Shown: piece by piece, positions 9,760 to 20,830 of the stretch | Position numbering within the stretch: position 1 is the stretch's first letter | How the letters are laid out: each line of letters opens with the position of its first letter | NCBI RefSeq assembly: GCF_000092285.1 | Contig: NC_014100.1 | Location: 1,178,001 to 1,242,000, forward strand | Reading direction: 5' to 3' | Source of the DNA: Caulobacter segnis ATCC 21756 | GTDB taxonomy: Bacteria > Pseudomonadota > Alphaproteobacteria > Caulobacterales > Caulobacteraceae | DNA: 64,000 nucleotides | Position numbers and translations under genes: made by a program | The notes under the pieces: generated by a model | The model's database searches: none | Told to the model about the DNA's origin: nothing | What the model saw: the letters and a program-made list of their open reading frames with translations, nothing else

Positions 9760-9780
9760 CCCTAGGCGCAAGGCCTAGGG
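9760..9780. terminator. Perfect inverted repeat between convergent genes, probable bidirectional terminator
   Basis: CCCTAGGC, a five-base loop GCAAG, then GCCTAGGG. It sits between the stop of the fourth membrane paralogue and the stop of uvrA, where transcription from both sides should end. There is no T tract, so intrinsic termination is not certain. Confidence 0.5.
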
Positions 9781-9793
9781 CGGCGAAGACCGC

Positions 9794-12706
<2,913 letters not shown>

Positions 12707-12784
12707 GTTTTCCGGAACGTTGGGCCGCCCAGTTGGTGGCGGCGCAGCGGCTATATGTAGGGCTCGAACTGCGAATTAACACAA

Positions 12785-12799
12785 GAACAAGATGCGAAC
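12785..12799 (-). promoter_or_regulatory. LexA (SOS) box of uvrA
   Basis: On the minus strand the sequence reads GTTC-GCATCTT-GTTC, an exact match to the alphaproteobacterial SOS operator GTTC-N7-GTTC. It is centred about 86 bases upstream of the uvrA start codon and points toward uvrA. UvrA is a classical SOS gene, which supports function. Confidence 0.85.
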
Positions 12800-12826
12800 A
12801 AATGTCGCGCACGCGAGGCCAAGCTT

Positions 12827-12849
12827 CTGCTGACAGCGGATGTCAGCAG
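12827..12849. repeat. Perfect 9-base inverted repeat in the uvrA divergent region
   Basis: CTGCTGACA, five-base spacer GCGGA, TGTCAGCAG. It lies between the uvrA SOS box and the divergent gene that starts at 12947. The symmetry and short spacer suit either a dimeric regulator's operator or a 5' leader hairpin of the rightward transcript. Confidence 0.5.
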
Positions 12850-12946
12850 TGGGGCTGGCCAATAAGGCGCCCTTCGCCATGGGATCGCCGCGAAAGCGAC
12901 GCCATCGACCCGCGTTCTCCCCGTCAGCTTGGCCGGAGGGGCGGGG

Positions 12947-13600
12947 ATGGCGCGGGGGAAGTGGTCCAGGCGCTGGGTCGCCCTCTCGGGCGGCGTGCTG
13001 ATCAACGCCCTGATCCTAGGCGCGCTGCTGATGATCGAAGGCTCGCCGCCGCTGGTGGAAGAGGCGCCGGTGATCATCCTGGAGCTTGAACATCCTCGGA
13101 AGCGGACCCCGCCGCCGCGGAGCCGCGCGGCGGCTGGCGCGCGGTCGGCGGCGCGAGTGCCCTCAAGGTCTACGGTCTCGGAGGGTGAAGGGCGGCCCGC
13201 CGCCGTCGACCCCGCCTTGTCGCCCGCGCTTTCCGTCGATCCCGAGTGGCGCGTCGATCCCGAGGCCGTCGATCGCTGGCGGCTGCTGGAGGGTAATCCG
13301 GCCATGGGCGCCGGACGCTTTCGCCGCGCCTGCCTCGGCCAGACCAGCGAGCATATGACGCCGGAGGAGAAGGATGCTTGCCACGAGGCCTGGGGGAAAA
13401 GGCCAGACAAGCGCCCGTCGCCGACATTCATCGGCCCGATCGACGAGCGGAAGTGGGAGGTCCACCAGTTCGGCCCCCGAAGGCCATCCACTTCGGCCGA
13501 CGACAAGCGTCGGCGTCGCGACCTCTGCCGAGCCTACGACCGGATGCGCAAGGCTGATCCGTCGACATTGACCGTGCTACGCCAGGGCGCTTGCCCATGA
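12947..13600 (+). CDS. Membrane-anchored hypothetical protein with TonB-like N-terminus
   Basis: 217 residues from an ATG preceded by GGAGGGGCGGGG. One N-terminal membrane anchor (about 12-33, LSGGVLINALILGALLMI) is followed by a proline/arginine-rich stretch (HPRKRTPPPRSR) and a soluble domain I do not recognise. This layout resembles TonB-family or cell-envelope anchored proteins, but no TonB C-terminal domain is evident. Cysteines in RRACLGQT, DACHEAW, DLCRAYD and QGACP suggest disulfides in a periplasmic domain. It diverges from uvrA. Confidence 0.65.
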   Translation: MARGKWSRRWVALSGGVLINALILGALLMIEGSPPLVEEAPVIILELEHPRKRTPPPRSRAAAGARSAARVPSRSTVSEGEGRPAAVDPALSPALSVDPEWRVDPEAVDRWRLLEGNPAMGAGRFRRACLGQTSEHMTPEEKDACHEAWGKRPDKRPSPTFIGPIDERKWEVHQFGPRRPSTSADDKRRRRDLCRAYDRMRKADPSTLTVLRQGACP

Positions 13601-13711
13601 CTTGGGCGTTCGGACTTCCTAAACCCTGTTTGGAAGCGGGTTCTTCAAGGACCGGTGCGCTACAGCTCCATCTTGGGTCGAGTTGTGGCCCGCCGGAGAG
13701 GGACTGGAGCC

Positions 13712-13873
13712 ATGGCCAAGAAAGAGGCCGCAAGCGCCAATCAGGAAGCCAAGCACTACGCGTTCAACGCCCTCCGTCCCCCCAAGCCGCGCTCCGTGGT
13801 CATCGATGGACTGGTGTTCGTCAGCGGCGTTGGGGCGCTGGTTTGGGTGCTGTGCGGCATGGCGCCCAACTAG
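13712..13873 (+). CDS. Small single-span membrane protein, first of two paralogues
   Basis: 53 residues: a charged N-terminal half followed by PKPRSVVIDGLVFVSGVG and one hydrophobic helix ending at the C-terminus. The ATG follows a GGACTGGAG ribosome site. The core K-P-R-S-V-x-I-D-G-L-V-F-x-x-G-V-G-x-L-x-W-V-L is repeated in the 49-residue protein encoded at 14205, which argues that both are real genes. Function unknown; small helical proteins of this size often modulate a larger membrane partner. Confidence 0.7.
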   Translation: MAKKEAASANQEAKHYAFNALRPPKPRSVVIDGLVFVSGVGALVWVLCGMAPN

Positions 13874-14204
13874 AGGCGCTCTCGCCGCGGGGGCGGCGCG
13901 ATCGGGGTCACGTGATCTGTCCCGCGACACCAGGTCGCGGTCCTGCGGCGGACGCCCTCACGACAGCGATGTTGGAACGACAGACGTCGCCGAACGCCAA
14001 AATTATTCGAATGGAATCAAGGCTATAAGCTTTTGATGAGCTCGGCGCCCGGCGAGGAAGAGCGCCTCCGAGGAGTACGGCGTTGACCCAGCCTGGGGGC
14101 GTTCGCTTTTGCTCAACCTTCTTTCGAAGCCGCCTGTTCAGCGTGATTTCTGAAAACGTTTGCGATCGGGCCTGGGGTTCGAGGCCGTCGGAAACACGCT
14201 CGTC
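13874..14204. other. 331-base stretch between the two small paralogues, no gene supported
   Basis: Reading frames here on both strands lack plausible starts, codon character or recognisable motifs. An A/T-rich patch near 13998-14035 could hold a promoter for the second small gene. No strong hairpin with a T tract was seen. Confidence 0.4.
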
Positions 14205-14354
14205 ATGTCGCAGGACTCCGCCAAACAAGACGCTAAGCGCGAGGCGTTCAAGGCTCTGAACACCGCCAAGCCGCGTTCGGTCATTATCGATGGGCTGGTG
14301 TTCCTGGGCGGCGTCGGGTCGCTGCTCTGGGTCCTGCGCAACATGACGCCCTAG
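14205..14354 (+). CDS. Small single-span membrane protein, second of two paralogues
   Basis: 49 residues. The N-terminus is charged (SQDSAKQDAKREAFKALN), then AKPRSVIIDGLVFLGGVG and a short hydrophobic helix. It aligns without gaps to the C-terminal two thirds of the 53-residue protein at 13712, including the shared FNAL/FKAL motif before the P-K-P-R or A-K-P-R segment. The duplication with conserved sequence but unrelated flanks supports both as genes under selection. Function unknown. Confidence 0.7.
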   Translation: MSQDSAKQDAKREAFKALNTAKPRSVIIDGLVFLGGVGSLLWVLRNMTP

Positions 14355-14428
14355 GCTGGCGCCGGCTCAGCTTGCCGAACGCCGGCCGCGGCCGTACTAA
14401 CCTCGCCATCCCACCGATGGAGGCTCCC

Positions 14429-14530
14429 ATGATCAGCAAGACGGAAGACCGCTTCGTCCTTCCCGTTTCCCTGACCGTGGGGTCGCATGTCCTTCGTCAC
14501 CCTGGATTCCGTTTCTGCCGCCACGCCTGA
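14429..14530 (+). CDS. Possible 33-residue leader ORF overlapping the ABC-F start
   Basis: An ATG with a near-ideal ribosome site (ATGGAGG, spacing 5) opens a 33-codon frame that runs past the ABC-F ATG at 14487 in another frame and stops at 14530. The peptide begins MISKTEDRFVLPVSL. ABC-F genes are often controlled by translated leaders, so this may be a regulatory uORF; it could equally be chance. Its better ribosome site compared with that of the ABC-F gene is the reason for listing it. Confidence 0.35.
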   Translation: MISKTEDRFVLPVSLTVGSHVLRHPGFRFCRHA

Positions 14531-16070
14531 CGGCCGGCTTCTCTTCGAAAACCTGGATCTTTCCATCGAGGCCGAGCGCATCGGCCTGGTGGGGCGCAAC
14601 GGCGCGGGCAAATCCACCTTGCTGGCGCTGATCGCCGGCGGCCGTGCGCCCGCTGGTGGAACGATCGCAAGGGCTGGCGCGGTCGCGATGCTGGACCAGT
14701 CGCCCGATCTCGCGTCCGCGCGGCTCGTCGACCTGCTGGGCGTCGGCGAAGCGTGGGGCCGACTGGCGCGCATCGAGCGCGGCGAAGGCGACGAGGCCGA
14801 CCTCGCCGAGGCGGAGTGGGATCTGCCCGCGCGGCTTGAGCAGGCGCTTACCGATGTCGGCTTGAGCGGCCTCGACCTCGAACGGCCAGCGATCGCGCTG
14901 TCGGGGGGGCAGGCGACCCGCGCCGGCCTCGCACGCCTGCTGATCGCCCGGCCGGACGTGCTGCTGCTGGACGAGCCGACCAACAATCTCGACGCCGAAG
15001 CGCGAGATCTGGTGGGCCGGATCCTGTCGCGCTGGCGCGGCGGGGCGGTGGTGGTCAGCCATGACCGATCCCTGCTGCGCGGCATGGATCGGATCGTCGA
15101 GCTCTCAGCCCTGGGCGCGCGGTCCTATGGCGGCGGCTACGACCTCTACGCCGAGCGCAAGGCCCTGGAGGCCGACGCCGCGCGGCGCGATCTCGACCAC
15201 GCCGAGCGCGAGGTTCGCCGCGTGGCGCGCGAGGCCCAGGTCGCCCGCGAGCGCAAGGACCGCCGCGACGCGAACGGCCGCCGGTTCGCCGACCGGGGCG
15301 GGACGCCGAGAATCCTGCTGGGGATGATGGCCGAGCGAGCTGAGACCAGCGGCGCCAAGGAGGGAAAGCTGGCGAGCAAACTGGCGGCCCAGGCCCAAGA
15401 AGCCCGGGCCGCCGCCGACGCGCGGGTGGAGCGGGCGCGCGCCTTGGGCTTCGAACTGCCGTCGAGCGGCCTGCCGGATGGCCGCGTGGTCCTGGCGTTC
15501 GACGCGGTGCGCTTTGCCTGGCCCGACGGACGGCCTGTGATCGACGATCTTTCCTTCAGGATGATCGGGCCGGAGCGCCTGGCGGTCTCGGGGGCGAACG
15601 GCGGCGGCAAGACGACCTTGATCCGCCTGGCGACTGGCCAACTGGCGCCGAGCACGGGGGAGGTTCGGCTGCAGGTTCCAGTCGCCCTGCTGGATCAGCG
15701 CGCGGCCCTGCTGCACGACGACCAGACGATCCTGGAGAACTTCCGTCGCCTGAACCCCGGCGCCAGCGTCAACGACGCTCACGCGGCCCTGGCGCGGTTC
15801 CTGTTCCGCAACGCCGCCGCCCTGCAGGTCGCCGGTACGCTCAGCGGGGGAGAGCGCCTGCGGGCCGCCCTGGCTTGCGCGCTGTGCGCGGCCACGCCGC
15901 CGCAACTGCTGATCCTCGACGAGCCGACCAATCACCTCGATCTGGAGTCCTTGCAGGCGGTCGAGGCGGCGCTGGCCGGCTATGACGGCGCCTTGCTGGT
16001 GGTCAGCCACGACGAGGACTTCCTGGCGGCGATCGGTGTCGAGCGGCGGCTTACGCTGAAAAGCCCGTGA
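14487..16070 (+). CDS. ABC-F family ATP-binding protein
   Basis: 527 residues with two fused ABC domains and no membrane segments. Walker A motifs are GRNGAGKST (about 38-46) and GANGGGKTT; signatures are ALSGGQATRAGLA and TLSGGERLRAALA; Walker B motifs are LLLDEPTNNLD and LILDEPTNHLD. The linker between the domains is rich in Arg, Glu and Ala, as expected for the coiled P-site tRNA interaction motif. ABC-F proteins act on the ribosome, rescuing stalled complexes or giving antibiotic protection. The subfamily (Uup-, EttA- or resistance-type) is not clear from motifs alone. Confidence 0.9.
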   Translation: MSFVTLDSVSAATPDGRLLFENLDLSIEAERIGLVGRNGAGKSTLLALIAGGRAPAGGTIARAGAVAMLDQSPDLASARLVDLLGVGEAWGRLARIERGEGDEADLAEAEWDLPARLEQALTDVGLSGLDLERPAIALSGGQATRAGLARLLIARPDVLLLDEPTNNLDAEARDLVGRILSRWRGGAVVVSHDRSLLRGMDRIVELSALGARSYGGGYDLYAERKALEADAARRDLDHAEREVRRVAREAQVARERKDRRDANGRRFADRGGTPRILLGMMAERAETSGAKEGKLASKLAAQAQEARAAADARVERARALGFELPSSGLPDGRVVLAFDAVRFAWPDGRPVIDDLSFRMIGPERLAVSGANGGGKTTLIRLATGQLAPSTGEVRLQVPVALLDQRAALLHDDQTILENFRRLNPGASVNDAHAALARFLFRNAAALQVAGTLSGGERLRAALACALCAATPPQLLILDEPTNHLDLESLQAVEAALAGYDGALLVVSHDEDFLAAIGVERRLTLKSP

Positions 16071-16152
16071 CGCGCCGCTCAGAGTTCGCTACCTCTATGT
16101 GACCGGTAACATTGGGCGCGACCCGATGATCCGAACGCAGGGCGAGGACGAG

Positions 16153-17412
16153 ATGGATGAGCGTCGGGACCACCCGCTGAGGGTGACATTGAGCGAGCTG
16201 ATGCATCTGCGGGCGTTGCCGTTGGACGGCGCGCCGGTCCGGTTGCGCCAGTGGGTCTTCCTGGTGGAGCCTTCCGATCGTGACGCCGAGGCCGCCTTCG
16301 TCGGCCTGTTCGCGCCGGGGCAGGACGCCGCGCTGGGGCGCGCCGTGGTGGTCGGCGAGGACGGCGGCTGGCTCTGGGAGCGGCATCAGGAGTTCTCGAC
16401 CTGGACCTGGTTCGCCTATGGCGCGCTGGGCGACGCGCTCGGCTTCCAGCCCGAGGCGGACGAGCGCTTCTTCTGGCTGCATGGCGCGCCCGGGCAGGTG
16501 TTCCGGGGCGTCGAGATCTCGGTCGGGGCCGCCGGCGAGCCACCGCCCAGCGACGCCGCGCTCAGCCGCCACATCGACCTGCGCCGCTGCGTCTCGTGCG
16601 AGGTGTTCGACGGCGCGGCGCGGATCTGGACGGACTTCCGTCTGCGCGAGGGCGGAGCGGGCCGCATCCACGTCCATAACCTGGGCCTGGCCAATGACGA
16701 GGTCTCGCGTCTGGTTCAGACGCTGCTCGAGATCGGCAACTACCGGAAGCTGGCCCTTTTGGGCTTCGCGCCAGCCCGCGAGACGCTGGCCTGGCTGGAC
16801 GGCGCCGAGGCGCGGCTGGCGGCGATCACCGGCGACCTGGCGGCCGGCCAAGACAGCCAGGGCGTACTCGACCACCTCTTGGCGCTGTCCGCCGAGGTCG
16901 AGGCCCGCGCGGCGACCAGCCGCTTCCGCCGGGGCGCGACGGAGTCCTACCACCAGCTGACGCTCGACCGGCTGGAGGCCCTGCGCGAGCGGCGGCTGCC
17001 GGGCCATTCGACCATGAGCGAGTTCATCGCCCGGCGTCTCCTGCCGGCCATGCGCACGCGGGAGGCGGCGGACCGACGGCTGGACGACCTGTCCCAGCGG
17101 GTGGCGCGTTGCGGCGATCTGCTGCGCGCCAAGCTGGGCCTGGCCCAGGACCGCCAGAACCAGGAGACCCTGCGCGGCATGGACGCCAGCCTGCAGCTGC
17201 AGACCAAGCTGCAGGGCCTAGTCGAGGGGCTGTCGATCTTCGCCGTCGGCTACTACGTGCTGGGGCTCTTGGGCTACCTGCTGAAGCCCTGGCTGCACGG
17301 GTGGCCGGGCGGCGAGTGGGTGTTGGCGGCCCTGGTCCCGCTGGTGCTGATCGCGGTCGCGGCCAGTCTGCATCGCCGCAAGAAGCGCTTGATCGAAGAC
17401 GAGCGGTCCTAG
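16153..17412 (+). CDS. DUF3422-family membrane protein
   Basis: 419 residues. The N-terminus DHPLRVTLSELMHLRALP is the DUF3422 signature (usually HPLR..L..E.HARP). A long soluble domain is followed by a predicted coiled segment (about 290-350) and two C-terminal membrane helices (about 365-385 and 395-415), so the bulk should be cytosolic and tail-anchored. ATG at 16153 has GCGAGGACG upstream; an in-frame ATG 27 bases earlier is possible. Function unknown. It ends 17 bases before the methyltransferase gene and is probably co-transcribed with it. Confidence 0.82.
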   Translation: MDERRDHPLRVTLSELMHLRALPLDGAPVRLRQWVFLVEPSDRDAEAAFVGLFAPGQDAALGRAVVVGEDGGWLWERHQEFSTWTWFAYGALGDALGFQPEADERFFWLHGAPGQVFRGVEISVGAAGEPPPSDAALSRHIDLRRCVSCEVFDGAARIWTDFRLREGGAGRIHVHNLGLANDEVSRLVQTLLEIGNYRKLALLGFAPARETLAWLDGAEARLAAITGDLAAGQDSQGVLDHLLALSAEVEARAATSRFRRGATESYHQLTLDRLEALRERRLPGHSTMSEFIARRLLPAMRTREAADRRLDDLSQRVARCGDLLRAKLGLAQDRQNQETLRGMDASLQLQTKLQGLVEGLSIFAVGYYVLGLLGYLLKPWLHGWPGGEWVLAALVPLVLIAVAASLHRRKKRLIEDERS

Positions 17413-17429
17413 GCCGCCTATAGGACGGC

Positions 17430-18065
17430 ATGGACCTTGAGGCCTTCATCCAGGCGAACCTGCCCGTCGAGGCTGTCCCGGGCGTTCCGGAGGTCCGCCT
17501 TCACCGGGCCGGTCCGCGCAGCGGGCTGATGCGCCTGGCCGACGCCGATCCCGATTTCGGCTCGCCGTACTGGGCGCGATGCTGGGGCGGGGGCCTCGCG
17601 CTGGCGCGGCATGTGCTGGACCATCCGCGGAGTGTCGCCGGCAAGCGCGTGCTGGATCTCGGCGCCGGCTCTGGGCTGGTCGCGATCGCGGCGATGAAGG
17701 CCGGGGCGGCGCAGGCGCAGGCCGTCGATGTCGACCTCTACGCGGTCGCCGCCACCCGCCTCAACGCCCAGGCCAATGAGGTTGTCGTGGAAGCGCGGCT
17801 GGCGGACCTGACCCAAGGCGCGCCGCCGGCCGATATCGACCTGATGCTGGTCGGGGATCTCTTCTACGACGTCGACTTGGCCCGCAGCATCCTGCCGTTC
17901 CTGGAGCGCTGCGTGGCGGCGGGCGTGGCGGTGCTGATCGGCGATCCCTGGCGGGCGTCCCTGCCGACGGAGCGCCTGACCGTCGTGGCTCGGTATCCGG
18001 TCGCCGATTTCGGCGATCCCGGCGGCGTGCTGCGCGACGCCGCCGTCTTCTCGCTTCTGGCCTAG
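17430..18065 (+). CDS. Class I SAM-dependent methyltransferase, ETFB-lysine / nicotinamide methyltransferase-like
   Basis: 211 residues. Motif I is VLDLGAGSGLVAIAAMKAGA (about 74-93), the acidic loop is AVDVDLYAVAA, and LMLVGDLFYDVDLARSI supplies the D-x-F-Y motif shared with METTL20-type protein lysine methyltransferases. The upstream FGSPYWARCWGGGLALAR block also fits that group, whose bacterial member methylates the electron-transfer flavoprotein beta subunit. The exact substrate is inferred. Its stop overlaps the tail-to-tail stop of flbY in a CTAG. Confidence 0.8.
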   Translation: MDLEAFIQANLPVEAVPGVPEVRLHRAGPRSGLMRLADADPDFGSPYWARCWGGGLALARHVLDHPRSVAGKRVLDLGAGSGLVAIAAMKAGAAQAQAVDVDLYAVAATRLNAQANEVVVEARLADLTQGAPPADIDLMLVGDLFYDVDLARSILPFLERCVAAGVAVLIGDPWRASLPTERLTVVARYPVADFGDPGGVLRDAAVFSLLA

Positions 18066-18511
18066 GCCCGACGGTTCAGGGTGATCGCCGCGCCCATGGC
18101 CGGACGGTCGTTGACCATGCCGCCGGCGCCGTAGGTGGTGGCCGGAGCGGCGCGCTGGTTGGCGATCTCCTCGGCCACGGCGCGAACCAGGCCTTCGGTG
18201 ACGGTGCGGGCGGCCTCGACCGCGCGCGCCTGACGGGCGAGGACGGCGTCAAAGGCCTCGGTGGCGCGCTTCAGGCGCTGGCGCAGTTCCAGGCGGGCGG
18301 ACTCGATCAGGACGACGTTGGCGCGCACGCGCATCGACTCGTGACGGTAGACATTGGCCAGCTTGGCGGTTTCTTCGACATATCGCGCGGCCTCATGCGG
18401 GCGGCGGTTTTCGAAGGCCTGGGCTTCCTTGGCGATCAGGTCGGTGAGGCGCTCGGTCAGCAGGATCAGCTGGTTGACGCGATCGTCGGCGTCGATGGCG
18501 GCGATGGCCAT
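18062..18511 (-). CDS. flbY: Flagellar protein FlbY (FlgN-like helical protein)
   Basis: 149 residues, nearly all helical. It begins with a run of amphipathic helices (NQLILLTERLTDLIAKEAQAF) like FlgN-type export chaperones, and ends in an unstructured tail. It is the third gene of the flgI operon, five bases after the rod-binding protein. The name is taken from the Caulobacter flagellar operon with this arrangement. A chaperone role for hook-associated or rod proteins is inferred from the helical pattern, not shown. Confidence 0.65.
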   Translation of the reverse strand: MAIAAIDADDRVNQLILLTERLTDLIAKEAQAFENRRPHEAARYVEETAKLANVYRHESMRVRANVVLIESARLELRQRLKRATEAFDAVLARQARAVEAARTVTEGLVRAVAEEIANQRAAPATTYGAGGMVNDRPAMGAAITLNRRA

Positions 18512-18516
18512 GGCGG

Positions 18517-18852
18517 TTACTCCTTGAGACCTTGAAGCTTCAGCATTTCGCGTTCGACGGTGGGGGCCAGGCCGATCCCGCCCGCCCGGGTCACCTGCTT
18601 GGCCATCGCTTCGGCCATGACCGACTTGAACATCTCCTCGCCCTGGCCGCCGCCGAACGGCTCGGAGGTCTTCACGCCCTCGAACATCTGCTGCATCATC
18701 ACCGACAGGAACGAGGCCTCGAAGTTCTGGGCCGTCTCCTTGATCTTGCCGCGCTTGGCCAGCTCGGCGGACGAGGCGGCCGTCGACTTGGCGGCGGCGG
18801 AAAGCGTGGCGACGTCGGGCGTGACGGACGACAGGGAGAAGGCGCTCATCAC
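18517..18852 (-). CDS. Rod-binding protein (FlgJ N-terminal domain, CheL-type)
   Basis: 111 residues, corresponding only to the N-terminal rod-capping domain of FlgJ; the muramidase domain of gammaproteobacterial FlgJ is absent, as is usual in alphaproteobacteria. The core is [20 protein letters not shown] followed by [24 protein letters not shown]. It should help assemble the flagellar rod through the periplasm. The ATG overlaps the flgI stop by four bases (ATGA), so the two are coupled. Confidence 0.85.
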   Translation of the reverse strand: MMSAFSLSSVTPDVATLSAAAKSTAASSAELAKRGKIKETAQNFEASFLSVMMQQMFEGVKTSEPFGGGQGEEMFKSVMAEAMAKQVTRAGGIGLAPTVEREMLKLQGLKE

Positions 18853-19973
18853 ATGACCTCGATATCGGCTTGCAGGGCCCCGGCGGCCTTCACGGCCTGC
18901 AGGATCGAGATCATGTCGCGCGGCGTGACGCCTAGGGCGTTCAGGCCGCCGACCAGGCTCTTCAGCGAGGGCGAACCGCCCAGGGTGATCAGCTTCTTGC
19001 CCTTTTCTTCCTCGACGCTGACGGCCGACTGCGGCACGACGGCGGTCTGGCCCTGGCTGAACGGCGCGGGTTGGCTGACCGCGGGGCTTTCCTGGACCGT
19101 GATCGTCAGGTTGCCCTGGGCGATCGCCACCTGGCTGATGCGGACGTCGTCGCCCATGACGATGACGCCGGCGACTTCGTCGATCACCACCTTGGCTGGG
19201 AAGTCGGGCTCGACTTCAAGGTTCTCGATGTTGGTCACGAAGCTGATCATGTCCATGCCGGGCGGGGCGCGGACGGCGACGATGGTCGGGTTCTGCGCCT
19301 GAGCGCAGTTGGGGAACTTCTTGTTGACGGCGTCGGCGATCCGGCGAGCGGTCGTGAAGTCCGGATTGCGCAGGGTCATGCGCAGGATGTCCATGTTGAC
19401 CATCTGGAAGCCGGTCTCGCGCTCGATGATGCCGCCCGAAGCGATGCGACCCGCGGTCGGCACGCCCTTGGTGACCGAGCTGCCCGAGGCGCCGCCCGCC
19501 GAGACCGAGCCGGTCTGCACCGTGCCTTGGGCGACCGCGTAGGTCTGGCCGTCCGCGCCTTGCAGGCTGGTGACCAGCAGGGTGCCGCCCAGCAGGCTCT
19601 TGGCGTCGCCCAGGGCCGAGACGGTGACGTCCAGCTTCGAGCCGGCGGCCGAGAAGGGCGGCAGGCTGGCCGTCACCATGACGGTGGCGGTGTTCTTGGT
19701 GTTCAGGGTCGCGTCGCGGACGTTGACGCCCTGGCGCTCCAGCATCGCCTCGAGGCTCTGCTTGGTCATCGGCGCGTTGCGCAGGGAGTCGCCGCTGCCG
19801 TTCAGGCCGACGACGACGCCGTAGCCGACGAGCTGGTTTTCGCGGACGCCCTCGAAGGCGACGATGTCCTTGATGCGCGACTTGGCGAAGGCCGGCGCCG
19901 CCACGAGGGCGGAGGCGGCGACCAGGGCGGTCAGAACCGGGCGAAGAACGGTGCGAAAGAATGAACGCGGCAT
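18849..19973 (-). CDS. flgI: Flagellar P-ring protein FlgI
   Basis: 374 residues. A cleavable signal peptide (about 1-30, ending APAFA) is followed by [21 protein letters not shown], the standard mature start. [15 protein letters not shown], the [12 protein letters not shown] segment, the [17 protein letters not shown] block and the end region [19 protein letters not shown] are diagnostic of the P ring that surrounds the rod in the peptidoglycan layer. The start at 19973 was preferred over an upstream extension because it gives the signal peptide. A sigma-54-type promoter lies about 40 bases upstream. Confidence 0.97.
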   Translation of the reverse strand: MPRSFFRTVLRPVLTALVAASALVAAPAFAKSRIKDIVAFEGVRENQLVGYGVVVGLNGSGDSLRNAPMTKQSLEAMLERQGVNVRDATLNTKNTATVMVTASLPPFSAAGSKLDVTVSALGDAKSLLGGTLLVTSLQGADGQTYAVAQGTVQTGSVSAGGASGSSVTKGVPTAGRIASGGIIERETGFQMVNMDILRMTLRNPDFTTARRIADAVNKKFPNCAQAQNPTIVAVRAPPGMDMISFVTNIENLEVEPDFPAKVVIDEVAGVIVMGDDVRISQVAIAQGNLTITVQESPAVSQPAPFSQGQTAVVPQSAVSVEEEKGKKLITLGGSPSLKSLVGGLNALGVTPRDMISILQAVKAAGALQADIEVM

Positions 19974-20012
19974 GGCAGTCCCGTTGCGGGGAGACGTCCC
20001 CGGGCCCCTCCA

Positions 20013-20028
20013 TGCCAGAACCGGGCCA
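20013..20028 (-). promoter_or_regulatory. Sigma-54 promoter of the flgI operon
   Basis: Minus strand reads TGGCCCGGTTCTGGCA, which keeps the invariant GG-N10-GC of sigma-54 (-24/-12) promoters and matches most of TGGCACG-N4-TTGCA. It sits about 40 bases before the flgI ATG. Late basal-body genes in Caulobacter are sigma-54/FlbD dependent, so the position fits. Confidence 0.75.
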
Positions 20029-20089
20029 GTTTCAAGGTGTTGTGACTCAAGGGATTCTTGGCGCGGGCGAGGTCCAGCCGGCGCCTCGC

Positions 20090-20102
20090 GGCAGATTCTG
20101 CC
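20090..20102. promoter_or_regulatory. Palindrome upstream of the sigma-54 promoter, candidate FlbD (ftr) site
   Basis: GGCAGA-T-TCTGCC is a perfect inverted repeat about 65-75 bases upstream of the -24 element, a usual enhancer distance for an NtrC-type activator such as FlbD. It also flanks the fliX promoter region, where FlbD could repress. The match to the ftr consensus is from memory and should be checked. Confidence 0.4.
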
Positions 20103-20107
20103 CGGCA

Positions 20108-20122
20108 TTAACCATACTTCAA
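20108..20122 (+). promoter_or_regulatory. CtrA box upstream of fliX
   Basis: TTAA-CCATACT-TCAA has the CtrA spacing (TTAA-N7-TTAA) with one mismatch in the right half-site. It lies about 80 bases before the fliX ATG. Early flagellar genes such as fliX are CtrA-dependent class II genes in Caulobacter. Confidence 0.55.
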
Positions 20123-20192
20123 GCGCGCAAACCGACTATGATTGTGCGACGAGACAAGTGACTCGCGTGTCTGAGCTTTTGGAGCTTGTCGG

Positions 20193-20627
20193 ATGAAGGT
20201 TTCCAGCACGGGGGGCGTGGGTGCGACGGGTCCGTCGCGGGCCAAGTCCTCTGGCGGCGCTTCGAGCTTCTCCCTGCCATCGGTCAACGCCGCCAGCGGC
20301 GCGGCCAGCACCGCCTCGGTGGGCGGGCTGGCGGGCGTGGGTTCGGTCGACGCGCTCCTGGCGCTGCAGGCCGCCGGCGCGGTCGGCGATCCGCTTGAGC
20401 GCAAGAAGCGCGCGGTGCGCCGCGCCGACCACATCCTCGATATCCTGGGCGAGGTGCGGATCGCGCTGATCGACGGCGACATCTCGCACGCGACGCTGAA
20501 CAACCTCCAGCGCGCGATCCGCGAGCAGCGGGACAAGACCGACGACCCGCGACTCGAGGGCGTGCTCAACGAGATCGAGACCCGCGCCGCCGTCGAGCTG
20601 GCCAAGCTCCAGGTCAGGGGCGGCTGA
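20193..20627 (+). CDS. fliX: Flagellar assembly regulator FliX
   Basis: 144 residues, divergent from flgI. FliX couples completion of early basal-body assembly to sigma-54 transcription by controlling FlbD, and also helps assembly of the flagellum. The N-terminal 55 residues are Gly/Ser/Ala-rich and probably disordered. The conserved part follows: ALLALQAAGAVGDPLERKKR (about 57-76), then RADHILDILGEVRIALIDGD and the C-terminal LEGVLNEIETRAAVELAKL helix. Gene order beside flgI is that of Caulobacter. Confidence 0.92.
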   Translation: MKVSSTGGVGATGPSRAKSSGGASSFSLPSVNAASGAASTASVGGLAGVGSVDALLALQAAGAVGDPLERKKRAVRRADHILDILGEVRIALIDGDISHATLNNLQRAIREQRDKTDDPRLEGVLNEIETRAAVELAKLQVRGG

Positions 20628-20830
20628 GATGGCGGGGGCCGGGCGCGCAAATGATCGGCGGTCCCGCAGCGCTTGTCGTTCCCGCGCGTTTTACATCTGT
20701 CCATGCCGTCGTTCGGCGCGTTCGCGGGAAGGGTTTTTCGCCCTTCATGCGAGGTTCATTGAACGCGGCTCACCTTTTGGTATAAGCACCCGGCCTTTAA
20801 GGGCTGAGTTCATTGGGGCGTGAGGCGTTA

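Noticed and set aside
13908..14228. 106-codon minus-strand frame between the small paralogues
   Set aside because: It overlaps the start of the second small gene and shows no motif or signal.
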